Of a stretch of DNA of 64,000 nt, positions 1-7,958 are shown piece after piece. Position numbers and translations under genes: made by a program. The stretch is from positions 1,240,001 through 1,304,000 of the forward strand of contig NZ_CDHO01000003.1 in assembly GCF_001006785.1 (NCBI RefSeq), in the 5' to 3' direction. Position 1 is the first letter of the stretch. Each line of letters starts with the position of its first letter. The notes under the pieces were generated by a model. It saw only the letters and a list, made by a program, of their open reading frames with translations. It was not told the origin of the DNA and made no database searches. Origin of the DNA: Hyphomicrobium_B sp001006785. GTDB taxonomy: Bacteria; Pseudomonadota; Alphaproteobacteria; Rhizobiales; Hyphomicrobiaceae.

Positions 1-405
1 TGGGCGGAGAAAGTCGACGGTCTTAACGCAGGTGCGGACGACTACATCACCAAGCCGTTCCACGTCCCCGAAGTTGCGGCAAGGCTTAAAGCGCTGATCC
101 GACGCGCCTCGGGAATTGCGAGTCCGGTGCTCACGCACGGTGGCATCTCGCTCGATACGACGTCGAACCGCGTCTGCCAAAATGGCGAGAGCATCGAATT
201 GACCGCGCGTGAACTCAAGATGCTGACCTACTTCATGCATCGCATTGGCCGCATCGTTTCGCAGGCCGAGCTGGTCGATCATCTCTACGCGCTCGAGGAC
301 AGCCGGGAGTCAAATACCATCGAAGTTTACATCAGCCGTTTACGGCGGAAGCTCGGCGCCGACGTCATCACCACTGTTCGTGGACTCGGATACCGGATGG
401 ACTGA
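1..405 (+). CDS. OmpR-family response regulator, 3' part (5' end outside window)
   Basis: The reading frame is open from base 1, so the gene starts before the window. The visible start reads GADDYITKPFH, the end of a receiver domain with its conserved Lys-Pro pair. A winged-helix DNA-binding domain follows (about residues 43-135 of the visible part), with the typical ending SRLRRKLGADVITTVRGLGYRM. The phosphoacceptor Asp is outside the window. The kinase gene begins 8 bases downstream, so the two form a two-component operon. The regulon cannot be read from this window. Family assignment is firm. Confidence 0.93.
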   Translation, partial: WAEKVDGLNAGADDYITKPFHVPEVAARLKALIRRASGIASPVLTHGGISLDTTSNRVCQNGESIELTARELKMLTYFMHRIGRIVSQAELVDHLYALEDSRESNTIEVYISRLRRKLGADVITTVRGLGYRMD

Positions 406-413
406 GCGGCGGC

Positions 414-1781
414 ATGACGAGCTTGAAACAACGACTGATCCTGGCCGCCACGCTGTGGATTACAATCGGAATGATCTCGGCGGGTTTCGTTCTGTCGGGA
501 GTATTCAAGCGCCACGTGTCCGATCAGATCTATATCGAAATCTACGAGCATCTGGATGAACTCGCTCACTTGGCGGAATTCAAGTCCGGCACGCCGCCTC
601 GTCTCTCACGTCAACTCAGCGACCCTCGCTACGACATCCCGATGTCGGGATACTATTGGGAAATCCAGACAGCAGATAAAGTTCTAGCGAAGTCCGCTTC
701 TCTGGAAAATTCGGTGCTCTCGATGCCGCCGGATTTTCCGATAGATACCGGCACGCACGCCGGCAAAGCTGCAGGACCAACAGGAGCTGTTCTCTTTGCC
801 GCGCGTACCGACGGGACGCTCGAGGGCTCGCCGGTACGGTTCGTTGTCGGAACAGATCAACGTCACGTCGACGTCGCCGTGTCTCGGTTCCGCAGCATTC
901 TGTCGTGGGCTCTGATAGGATTCGGATTTTCCATGATCGCCGGCGCTGTACTCCTGATTTTGTACGCGCTGAAGCCGCTAAACACATTGCGAAGCTCGCT
1001 GGCGGATGTGCGAACGGGCGCTTCCAGGAAGCTGGACGGAGCATACCCGCTGGAAGTCCTCCCCTTGGTCAACGACCTCAATGCCCTGCTCGTCTCGACC
1101 TCAGAGCTGATACAGAGGGCGCGGACGCAGGCCGGAAATCTGGCACACGGATTAAAGACTCCTCTCGCCGTACTGACGGACGAGGCCTATCGCATCGAGG
1201 AAAACGGCCTGCCTCAATCGTCGGCGACGATCCTGACTCAATGTCGCAAAATGCAAACCCAGATCGACTACCAGATATCGCGAGCCCGCGCCGTTGCGCT
1301 CCGCTCGATACCGGGCACTGTGGCAGAGGTTCGCAAAGCTGCGGAGGAGGTCGCAAGCGCCCTTCGCAGGCTGTACGGAGAAACCGGCGTGGCGATTACC
1401 GTCGACGTCTCCGATGGTCTTCTAGTCGCCTGCGATCCTCAAGACCTCAATGAAATGCTGGCGAACATTGTCGACAACGCCTGCAAGCACGCAAAATCTC
1501 GTGTTCGCATCTCGTGCCACGGGCCGACCTCCGACAAGACTTTCGATCTGCACGTGGAAGATGATGGGAAGGGGTTGCCGCCGGAAGCGTTCGAGGTTGT
1601 GTTTGACATCGGCGAACGATGGGATTCTCGCGAGGCGGGCTCCGGCCTCGGGCTTGCCATCGTACAAGATCTTGCGCAGCTCTATGGTGGCGATATCAAA
1701 CTTCAAAAATCAAGCATGGGTGGACTCTGGGTCGTGCTCAAGCTGCCGACGGCGGATACAAGCGATGTTGCAGGTGTCTAG
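414..1781 (+). CDS. Sensor histidine kinase, PhoQ-like H-box
   Basis: A 455-residue membrane kinase paired with the upstream regulator. A transmembrane segment spans about residues 10-30, a periplasmic sensor region about 31-160, and a second membrane segment about 163-185, followed by a HAMP-like linker. The H-box is LAHGLKTPL with His245, the LKTPL variant seen in PhoQ-type kinases rather than ExxP. The ATP-binding N-box (NIVDNACKHA) and G-boxes (DDGKGLPP, GSGLGLAI) are intact. The sensor part shares the pattern DPR(Y/F)-(D/E)-(I/V)-P-SG-YW with the kinase at 19681-21030, so the two are paralogues. The signal is unknown. Confidence 0.92.
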   Translation: MTSLKQRLILAATLWITIGMISAGFVLSGVFKRHVSDQIYIEIYEHLDELAHLAEFKSGTPPRLSRQLSDPRYDIPMSGYYWEIQTADKVLAKSASLENSVLSMPPDFPIDTGTHAGKAAGPTGAVLFAARTDGTLEGSPVRFVVGTDQRHVDVAVSRFRSILSWALIGFGFSMIAGAVLLILYALKPLNTLRSSLADVRTGASRKLDGAYPLEVLPLVNDLNALLVSTSELIQRARTQAGNLAHGLKTPLAVLTDEAYRIEENGLPQSSATILTQCRKMQTQIDYQISRARAVALRSIPGTVAEVRKAAEEVASALRRLYGETGVAITVDVSDGLLVACDPQDLNEMLANIVDNACKHAKSRVRISCHGPTSDKTFDLHVEDDGKGLPPEAFEVVFDIGERWDSREAGSGLGLAIVQDLAQLYGGDIKLQKSSMGGLWVVLKLPTADTSDVAGV

Positions 1782-1861
1782 CCTCAGTCGCTGACAATAT
1801 GATTTCAAAATCCGACGCACAGTTTGAATTCGTGTAACGACTGTGTGAAGCTGGGCTCAAG

Positions 1862-1881
1862 CGATCCCCCGCACGGGATCG
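1862..1881 (+). other. Short hairpin before amiC
   Basis: A perfect 7-bp stem, CGATCCC pairing with GGGATCG around a six-base loop CCGCAC, lies 33 bases before the amiC start. No T-run follows directly, so it is a weak terminator candidate at best. It may mark the end of the two-component operon. The loop lacks the A1/G4 pattern seen in the urtA leader, so I do not call it an ANTAR site. Confidence 0.3.
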
Positions 1882-1914
1882 TAAATAATCAACGAATTTA
1901 CTGGGAAGACGGCT

Positions 1915-3069
1915 GTGGCGGAAGGCGAATGGAAAATCGGCGTCCTGTTCTCTAAGACAGGAGTTACAGCGGGCGCGGAAACGTCAGAGTTGAACGCGGC
2001 GATCCTGGCAATTGAAGAAATCAACGCCGCTGGAGGTGTCCTGGGTCGAAATCTTAACGCTATCCATTATGATCCGGGTTGTTCGCCGCCCAAGTATCAA
2101 GAGTATGCGATCCGGCTGCTGAAGGAGGATAGAGTTCGTATCGTCTTCGGCTGCTATATGTCATCGGAAAGAAAAGTCGTTCTTCCTCAGATCGAAGCCT
2201 TCCGGGGACTGCTATTTTATCCCACATTTTACGAGGGTTTTGAGTACTCGAGCCGTTGTTTTTACGGAGGCGCCGCCGCCAATCAAAACGCCGTCGCACT
2301 AGCCAAGTACCTTATCGAGAAGTTCGGCAGCCGGTTTCTTCTGGTGGGCTCGAATTACGTGTTTCCTCGCGAATACAACCGGGTGATTTCGGAGCTGGTG
2401 GAGCTGTCCAGAGGGGAAGTCGTGGACGAGATTTACGTGCCGGTTGAGTCGACGGCCGAAGATTTCGAGAAAATTATACGGAGCATAAAAATTCATGCGC
2501 CGGACGTCATTGTCTCGACCGTGGTCGGCACGGGATCGCAGCAATTGTTTGAGAGATTTCATGCAGCGGGTCTGAACCCGCGCGACACGCCGATCGCGAG
2601 CCTGACGATGACCGAAGCAGAAGTTTCCAACGTCCTGCCCGAGATCGTGGCCGGCCATCTAACGTCTGCTTCATTCTTTGAGAACCTGGATCTTCCCGAA
2701 GCACGACGATTTGTTGCCGCATTTAAAGAGAGATTTGGCGCTTCCGCACCGATTACATCGAGCGCCGAAGCCGTTTATTGTCAGGTTCATCTTTTCGCAA
2801 AGGCGCTAGCGCTAGCGGGAGACGACGATCCTGAACTCATAGCCAAGCATCTTCGCGGGATGGAATTTAATGCCCCACAGGGGCGAATAAGGATCGATCC
2901 AGACAACCATCATACCGAACTTTGGTCACGCATTGCCCGCATAAATGAAGCCGGGCAGTTCGACATCGTATGGCAATCGGAAAACAGGATACGCCCGGAC
3001 GTTTATTTTGTAACGTCCTCGGGCGAAGCCCGCCATACGCCTAAAGCCCAGTCCAATTACGGAATCTAG
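1915..3069 (+). CDS. amiC: AmiC-type cytoplasmic amide/urea sensor
   Basis: A 384-residue type I periplasmic-binding-fold protein. No signal peptide follows the GTG start, so it should stay in the cytoplasm like Pseudomonas AmiC, the small-amide sensor that holds AmiR inactive. From memory of AmiC it shares IGVLFS-TGVTA, FGCYMSS-RK, YEGFEYS, STVVGTG, IASLTMTEAEV and a C-terminal WQS-IRPD-Y. It is also a paralogue of the exported UrtA encoded nearby. The amiR gene follows immediately. In this context the ligand is probably urea or a short amide; that is inference. Confidence 0.88.
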   Translation: MAEGEWKIGVLFSKTGVTAGAETSELNAAILAIEEINAAGGVLGRNLNAIHYDPGCSPPKYQEYAIRLLKEDRVRIVFGCYMSSERKVVLPQIEAFRGLLFYPTFYEGFEYSSRCFYGGAAANQNAVALAKYLIEKFGSRFLLVGSNYVFPREYNRVISELVELSRGEVVDEIYVPVESTAEDFEKIIRSIKIHAPDVIVSTVVGTGSQQLFERFHAAGLNPRDTPIASLTMTEAEVSNVLPEIVAGHLTSASFFENLDLPEARRFVAAFKERFGASAPITSSAEAVYCQVHLFAKALALAGDDDPELIAKHLRGMEFNAPQGRIRIDPDNHHTELWSRIARINEAGQFDIVWQSENRIRPDVYFVTSSGEARHTPKAQSNYGI

Positions 3070-3079
3070 CGGGTTGCCG

Positions 3080-3679
3080 GTGTCCAGAGAGCTGCTTCAA
3101 AGTCTAAAGGGTTTGCGCATTCAGGTTCTGCATCCGCCGGATGCGGAAGGCAAAGTGCTCATTGAGCATCTTAACCGCATAGGCTGCACATGTGAGGCCA
3201 CATGGCCACTGCCGGAGGAGATAAGTCCGACGGCATCGGTGGTCATCATCGCGATTGAGCCGTCCCATCGTGAGCAAATCTTGAAGTTGTTTCGCCCTGT
3301 AGAGCCGTTGGATCCAGCGCTCTTGGCGGTGATCTCTTTTGAAGATCCGTCTACTGTTCAAATTGTTTTGGAGTGTGGCGCGCTCGGTGTGATCGAACGA
3401 CCGATCAGGCCTTTTGGTTTACTGACTAACCTCATGATCACGCGTTCGATTTGGCTCGAGAGGCAGAACGCAAGCAAACGCATCAGAAAGCTGGAGCGAC
3501 GCGTTCGAAGCAGCAAACAGATCCTCCGTGCGAAAGAGATTCTGATGCAAACTCGCGGGATGGCGGAAGATGCTGCCTACGAATGCATCAGGCAGCAAGC
3601 GATGGCGAAACGCATCTCAATGGATGAGCTTGCCGACGCAATTATTGCAGCGCACACGCTATTGACGAATAATCCGTAG
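3080..3679 (+). CDS. amiR: AmiR-type ANTAR-domain transcription antiterminator
   Basis: About 199 residues, the size of AmiR. The N-terminal half is a receiver-like fold without a clear phosphoacceptor pocket, as in AmiR. A charged helical stretch (about residues 120-150) can form the coiled-coil dimer. The C-terminus is an ANTAR RNA-binding domain with AKEILMQTRGMAEDAAYE and a final MDELADAII helix. I chose GTG at 3080, which has GGG six bases upstream; TTG at 3074 in the same frame is the alternative. The next feature downstream is a leader with an ANTAR-type hairpin and a terminator, the expected RNA target. Confidence 0.88.
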   Translation: MSRELLQSLKGLRIQVLHPPDAEGKVLIEHLNRIGCTCEATWPLPEEISPTASVVIIAIEPSHREQILKLFRPVEPLDPALLAVISFEDPSTVQIVLECGALGVIERPIRPFGLLTNLMITRSIWLERQNASKRIRKLERRVRSSKQILRAKEILMQTRGMAEDAAYECIRQQAMAKRISMDELADAIIAAHTLLTNNP

Positions 3680-3731
3680 GGTGCCTATATCCGCGTGAAC
3701 TAACGCTCAGCACACGAGCGATTCCATTTCT

Positions 3732-3757
3732 GATACCCGACAGTGCCGTCGTGTATC
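3732..3757 (+). promoter_or_regulatory. ANTAR-type hexaloop hairpin P1 in urtA leader
   Basis: Ten bases (GATACCCGAC) pair with GTCGTGTATC, with one C/U mismatch, around the six-base loop AGTGCC at 3742-3747. Known ANTAR target RNAs have paired hairpins with six-base loops carrying A at position 1 and G at position 4. This loop fits both positions. It lies just after the gene for an ANTAR protein and just before a terminator, so it is very likely the first half of the AmiR recognition element. Confidence 0.8.
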
Positions 3758-3761
3758 GCAA

Positions 3762-3773
3762 GGCTATGAAGCC
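3762..3773 (+). promoter_or_regulatory. Putative second ANTAR hairpin P2 overlapping the terminator
   Basis: Four bases after P1, GGC and GCC can enclose a six-base loop TATGAA with G at loop position 4. Position 1 is T rather than the usual A. A T-A closing pair would reduce the loop to four bases. Its 3' side (3769-3773) is also the start of the terminator stem, so P2 and the terminator exclude each other. That geometry is what ANTAR antitermination needs. The short stem makes this less certain than P1. Confidence 0.55.
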
Positions 3774-3810
3774 CACGTTCCCTCTTCACCGAGGGGACGT
3801 GGGCTTTTTT
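3769..3810 (+). terminator. Leader terminator before urtA (regulated by antitermination)
   Basis: AAGCCCACGTTCCCTC pairs over 16 positions, with one G-U wobble, with the 3' arm at 3791-3806 around loop TTCACC. A run of six T ends at 3810. This is a textbook intrinsic terminator placed after amiR and 61 bases before the urtA start. Without antitermination it should block most transcription into the urea operon. Confidence 0.9.
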
Positions 3811-3871
3811 GTGTTTTGGCCAGCGCAAGCCGCGAAAAAAGCGGCAGCGCCAAGGGAGGGAAATAAGGAAA

Positions 3872-5116
3872 ATGAAAAATCCCGATAGACGTCAATTTAT
3901 GAAAGTTCTCGGAGTTGCGGCGGGTGGCTTGGCCGCGCCGACAATACTTGGCTCTCGCGCGCTCCGAGCTGAAGAAACGATCCCTGTCGGCATTCTTTAC
4001 TCGCTGACGGGAACGACCGCGATCGTCGAAAAATCGATGAATCAATGCGCGCTGATGGCGATTGCCGAAATCAACGCGAAAGGCGGCGTACTTGGGAAGC
4101 AGCTTCGCCCCGTCATTGAAGATCCGGCATCGGAGCCAAGAACCTACAGCGAAAAAGCACGTAAGCTGACGATTGAAGACAAGGTGCCGGTGATATTCGG
4201 TTGCTACACGACGGCAAGCCGGAAAGCTGTTCTTCCGGTCGTCGAGCGTCGCAGCGGACTGCTCGTTTGGCCGACATGGTACGAAGGAGAAGAATGCTCG
4301 AAGAACGTTCTCTATGCTGGCTCGGCCGTGCCTAATCAGCAGCTTGAGAATTCAATTCCGTGGTTGAAAAACAAGCTCGGCAAAAACAAGCTTTTCATTG
4401 TTGGCTCCGACTATGCATTTCCGCGCGGCATGGCGAAGACGTCGAAGACGCTTTGCGCCAAGATCGGAATGGAAGTCGTCGGTGACGAATACTTGCCGCT
4501 CGGTCACACCGAATGGGCGTCGATGGTTTCCAAAATCGGATCGAGCGGTGCCGATGTGATTTTCTCCAACGTGGTCGGAGACTCGATCGTCGCGTTTTAT
4601 CGCGAGCTGCGGAACCAAGGTTACGACTTCGAAAAACTTCCGCTCTGCGCCTCGACCACGACCGAGGTCGAGGTCCGGGCGATGGGGCCGGAATATGCAA
4701 AAGGCAGCTATGTTTCGCTGCCGTACTTCCAGACAGTGGATACGCCGCAAAACAAAGCCTTCGTAAAGGCGTTCAAGGAATTTGCAGGACCAGACTCGGT
4801 CACGCACGCGGCTATGGAAGCAGTCTACACGGGCGTCCATATGTGGGCCATGGCAGCCGCCAAGGCAGGCGACGTTTCTTCCAAGGCTGTCGTGGGTGCC
4901 GTGGGCGGAATGTCATTCGATGCGCCCCAAGGCAAAGTCACGATTGATTCTGAAAATCTTCATTCGTTCCTCACTCCGCGTATCGGCAAAGCACGCGCAG
5001 ACGGCATGTTCGACATCGTCGATCAGTATACCGAGCCACTCGTCCCGTTGCCGTATTCGAGCGTCGGAGAAACCGCAGACAAGCGCGTTTGCAAGGTAAG
5101 TGGTGCCGCTCTTTGA
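3872..5116 (+). CDS. urtA: Urea/short-chain-amide ABC transporter substrate-binding protein (UrtA-like)
   Basis: A 414-residue exported binding protein. The N-terminus has a twin-arginine motif, RRQFMKV, then a short hydrophobic stretch ending near LRAEE, so export is probably by Tat. The body matches the UrtA/AmiC/FmdD family: VGILYSLTGT, GGVLGKQL, EDPASEP, FGCYTTASRKAVLP, DAPQGKVTID. ATG at 3872 has the AAGGAAA Shine-Dalgarno sequence directly upstream and places the Tat motif at the very start. It is the first gene of the urea operon after the leader terminator. Urea is the likely ligand given the urease genes; formamide or acetamide remain possible. Confidence 0.88.
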   Translation: MKNPDRRQFMKVLGVAAGGLAAPTILGSRALRAEETIPVGILYSLTGTTAIVEKSMNQCALMAIAEINAKGGVLGKQLRPVIEDPASEPRTYSEKARKLTIEDKVPVIFGCYTTASRKAVLPVVERRSGLLVWPTWYEGEECSKNVLYAGSAVPNQQLENSIPWLKNKLGKNKLFIVGSDYAFPRGMAKTSKTLCAKIGMEVVGDEYLPLGHTEWASMVSKIGSSGADVIFSNVVGDSIVAFYRELRNQGYDFEKLPLCASTTTEVEVRAMGPEYAKGSYVSLPYFQTVDTPQNKAFVKAFKEFAGPDSVTHAAMEAVYTGVHMWAMAAAKAGDVSSKAVVGAVGGMSFDAPQGKVTIDSENLHSFLTPRIGKARADGMFDIVDQYTEPLVPLPYSSVGETADKRVCKVSGAAL

Positions 5117-5167
5117 GCGCACCACCCATCTTCGTTTGCGCGGTAATTCCTTTGTCTGAGAACTCGC

Positions 5168-6058
5168 ATGGAAACTTTTGTAATTGGGCTGAGCATAGCG
5201 TCCATTCTATTCATCGTTGCTCTCGGCCTGGCCATCGTCTACGGCACAATGAAAGTCATCAATCTCGCTCACGGTGAGATGGTGATGATCGGTGCTTACG
5301 TCACGGTTCTTGCGTCAAAGCATTTGGGATTGGGCATCTATAGCTGCCTGCCGCTTGCTTTTCTCGTTGCCGCGCTTTTCGGTCTCGCAATCGAACGTCT
5401 CGTAGTGCGCCCACTCTATGGGCGCCTACTTGACACGCTGCTTGCGACCTGGGGCATCGCGCTCATTCTACAGCAGCTGATCCGAATCCATTTTGGGTTT
5501 GGACTCTTCGGAATCCATATCGACGGTCTCGGTTCGGATCTGCAAAACGTGCCGGTTCCAGCCGAACTTCAGCAAACGCTGCATATCCTGGGAACGAACA
5601 TCCCGGTGTATCGAGCCTTTGTTTTTGGGGTCGCTGCCGTCCTCGGAATCGTGAGCTGGTGGCTGATCTACAAGACGCGATTTGGCAGTCAATTGAGAGC
5701 CGTTTCGGCGGCTCGTGACATCACCGCGGCATGCGGCGTGAACGATAAGCGCATCAACGCACTGGCGTTCGCATACGGGTCTGGCCTTGCAGGCGTAGCG
5801 GGAGTCCTCGTCTCCGGCTTCAAGACAGTCTCGCCGGACATGGGCGCGCCTTACGTCATCGACGCGTTCATGGTCGTCGTCGCAGGCGGAGTGGGGCATT
5901 TGCTCGGCACGGTTTTGTCGGCAGGTATCCTCGGCGAAGTTCAGAGCTTCGTTGCGACGTGGTCGAACGATGTCTACGGCCGCACCGTCCTGTTCGCATT
6001 CGTCATTCTCATTCTGCTGTTCAAGCCGCAGGGGCTTTTTGTGAGCCGCAATCGCTGA
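5168..6058 (+). CDS. urtB: Urea ABC transporter permease UrtB
   Basis: A 296-residue inner-membrane permease of the branched-chain amino acid/urea (LivH-type) family. Diagnostic stretches are GLAIVYGTMKVINLAHGEM near the N-terminus and VVVAGGVGHLLGTVL near the C-terminus. Several hydrophobic segments run through it. It should pair with UrtC to form the membrane channel. It sits 51 bases after urtA and 14 bases before urtC in the same operon. Confidence 0.93.
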   Translation: METFVIGLSIASILFIVALGLAIVYGTMKVINLAHGEMVMIGAYVTVLASKHLGLGIYSCLPLAFLVAALFGLAIERLVVRPLYGRLLDTLLATWGIALILQQLIRIHFGFGLFGIHIDGLGSDLQNVPVPAELQQTLHILGTNIPVYRAFVFGVAAVLGIVSWWLIYKTRFGSQLRAVSAARDITAACGVNDKRINALAFAYGSGLAGVAGVLVSGFKTVSPDMGAPYVIDAFMVVVAGGVGHLLGTVLSAGILGEVQSFVATWSNDVYGRTVLFAFVILILLFKPQGLFVSRNR

Positions 6059-6072
6059 CGTTTGGAAACATT

Positions 6073-7164
6073 ATGAAAGAGCGAACTATTACACTTGCGG
6101 CCTATTTTCTGTTCTTTGCCGTTGTTTTCGCATTGCCATTTGCGTTGAACAGCTTCTGGACAAATAGGATCGCCGTCTATCTCGTCTATGCCATATGCGC
6201 GGTCGGCATCAGCCTATCGTGGGGCTACGCGGGAATTTTGAGCCTCGGGCAAGGCCTGTTCTTCGGAATTGGCGCCTACATGATCGCAATGTCTCTGACA
6301 TTGGCGCTTCCGGACAACAATCCCGTACCGCAATTCATGGTGCTCAACATGGAGCCGAATGCGCCGCGGGATCTCTGCTGCGCGACGCCAGGCTCGTTCC
6401 TCTGGCAACCGTTTAAGTATCTTCCGATAGGTGTGCTCGCGGGAATCTTGGTCCCTTGTGTCATCGCCGCCGTGCTTGGATACGTCATGTTCAAGCGCCG
6501 CACGTCGGGCGTCTATGTGAGCATCATCACGCTGGCGTTGGCCCTGATCGGCCAGATGCTCATCATCAACAACCAGCCGCTTACCGGCGGCTTCAATGGA
6601 CTTGCCGATCTTGCACCATTGAGCGTCGGCGGTATCGAATTCGATCCCTATGGAAAGAGCGTCTATTATCTCGTGGCGGCGGCGTTGCTCGTTGTCGTGC
6701 TCCTGTCGCGGCTCATCGTGTCTACGCGGATGGGGCACGTTCTAAAAGCGGTCCGAGAAGACGACGCCCGCGTTCGATATCTTGGCTACAACGTCGAGAA
6801 TTATAAGCTCTTCATCTACTGCTTTTCAGCCGCTATCGCCGGAATTGCGGGACTGCTATTCGCGGTGACGTCCGAGTTCGCCTCGCCATCGCTCATGTCG
6901 ACGTCGTTCAGCATCTCGATGGTGATCTGGGCGGCCTTGGGCGGAAGAAGTTCGCTTCTCGGCGCATGCATCGGTGCTCTTATCGTCAATTTCATCGGAT
7001 CAGTTGCGAGCGAGAATGTCATGCTCCAGCCGGTGTGGCCGATCGTGCTCGGCTTGATGTTCGTGCTCGTCGTGCTGGTCATGCCGGAAGGAATCGCCGG
7101 AATCGCAAAGGGGTGGATTGCTAAACTGAGGCAGCCTCGTTCTCTGAAAGAGGTCGTCCAATGA
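6073..7164 (+). CDS. urtC: Urea ABC transporter permease UrtC
   Basis: A 363-residue LivM-type permease with many membrane segments. Family signatures are SWGYAGILSLGQGLFFGIGAY (about residues 53-73) and AALGGRSSLLGACIGA. The extra hydrophilic segment around residues 88-115 is common in UrtC. The ATG at 6073 follows urtB by 14 bases; upstream in-frame codons lie inside urtB. Its stop overlaps the urtD start (ATGA), so the genes are translationally coupled. Confidence 0.93.
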   Translation: MKERTITLAAYFLFFAVVFALPFALNSFWTNRIAVYLVYAICAVGISLSWGYAGILSLGQGLFFGIGAYMIAMSLTLALPDNNPVPQFMVLNMEPNAPRDLCCATPGSFLWQPFKYLPIGVLAGILVPCVIAAVLGYVMFKRRTSGVYVSIITLALALIGQMLIINNQPLTGGFNGLADLAPLSVGGIEFDPYGKSVYYLVAAALLVVVLLSRLIVSTRMGHVLKAVREDDARVRYLGYNVENYKLFIYCFSAAIAGIAGLLFAVTSEFASPSLMSTSFSISMVIWAALGGRSSLLGACIGALIVNFIGSVASENVMLQPVWPIVLGLMFVLVVLVMPEGIAGIAKGWIAKLRQPRSLKEVVQ

Positions 7165-7958
7165 ACGCAATCCTCAATATCTCCGAAAGCGACAGCATTC
7201 CGTGCACGGAGACTGTGCTGCGCACGAAAGACCTCACCGTTAAATTCGACGGCTTTGCCGCGGTGAACAAAGTCAATCTCGCCGTCTCTCGTGGAGAGTT
7301 GCGCGTCATCATCGGCGCGAACGGCGCCGGAAAGTCGACGTTGCTCGATCTGCTTTGCGGCAAGACGCTTCCAACCGAAGGCGAGGTTTGGCTGCGGGAT
7401 CGAAACATCACCGGCATCGGAGAAGCCGCGATCGCCCGGAGCGGCGTTGGACGCAAATTTCAAACGCCGAGCGTCTTTAAGGAGATGACGGTGCTTGAAA
7501 ATCTTCAGGTTGCAAGCAACCGCCGAACCGGAGTGTTCGCCAACTTGTTTTCGTGGCGGTCGCCAAGGCCAACGGACGTGGAGGCCGAAGTTGCCGCCCG
7601 GACAGGCTTAAGCGACGTGCTTGGCCGCAGAGCATCGGAGCTTTCGCACGGACAGCTGCAGTGGCTGGAGCTTGCGATGGTGCTGAGCCAAGACCCGAAG
7701 ATCATCCTTCTGGATGAGCCCGCTGCGGGAATGACGGCGGCCGAGACCGACAAGACCGCACAGCTTCTTCTCGATCTCGCAGGCTCTCATACGGTTTTGG
7801 TGATCGAACACGACATGGCGTTCGTCAAACGCATCTGTCGAAAAATCACCGTGATGCACCAGGGTGCCGTTCTCGCCGAAGGCACCGCTTCTGAAATTGA
7901 GCGGAACCAGGCGGTAGTTGAGGCCTATCTCGGATCGGCGACGCTCAGCCATGCTTAA
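7161..7958 (+). CDS. urtD: Urea ABC transporter ATP-binding protein UrtD
   Basis: A 265-residue ATPase of the LivG type. Walker A is GANGAGKST, the signature is LSHGQ (His in place of the second Gly), Walker B is IILLDEP, and the H-loop is VIEHDM. The IGRKFQTPSVF stretch is typical of UrtD. It powers urea uptake with UrtE. It overlaps urtC by four bases and urtE by eight. Confidence 0.94.
   Translation: MNAILNISESDSIPCTETVLRTKDLTVKFDGFAAVNKVNLAVSRGELRVIIGANGAGKSTLLDLLCGKTLPTEGEVWLRDRNITGIGEAAIARSGVGRKFQTPSVFKEMTVLENLQVASNRRTGVFANLFSWRSPRPTDVEAEVAARTGLSDVLGRRASELSHGQLQWLELAMVLSQDPKIILLDEPAAGMTAAETDKTAQLLLDLAGSHTVLVIEHDMAFVKRICRKITVMHQGAVLAEGTASEIERNQAVVEAYLGSATLSHA

Noticed and set aside
3680..3731. 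Sigma-54 promoter before the urea operon
   Set aside because: No GG-N10-GC element with the expected flanks; expression may come from upstream of amiC or from an unrecognised promoter.
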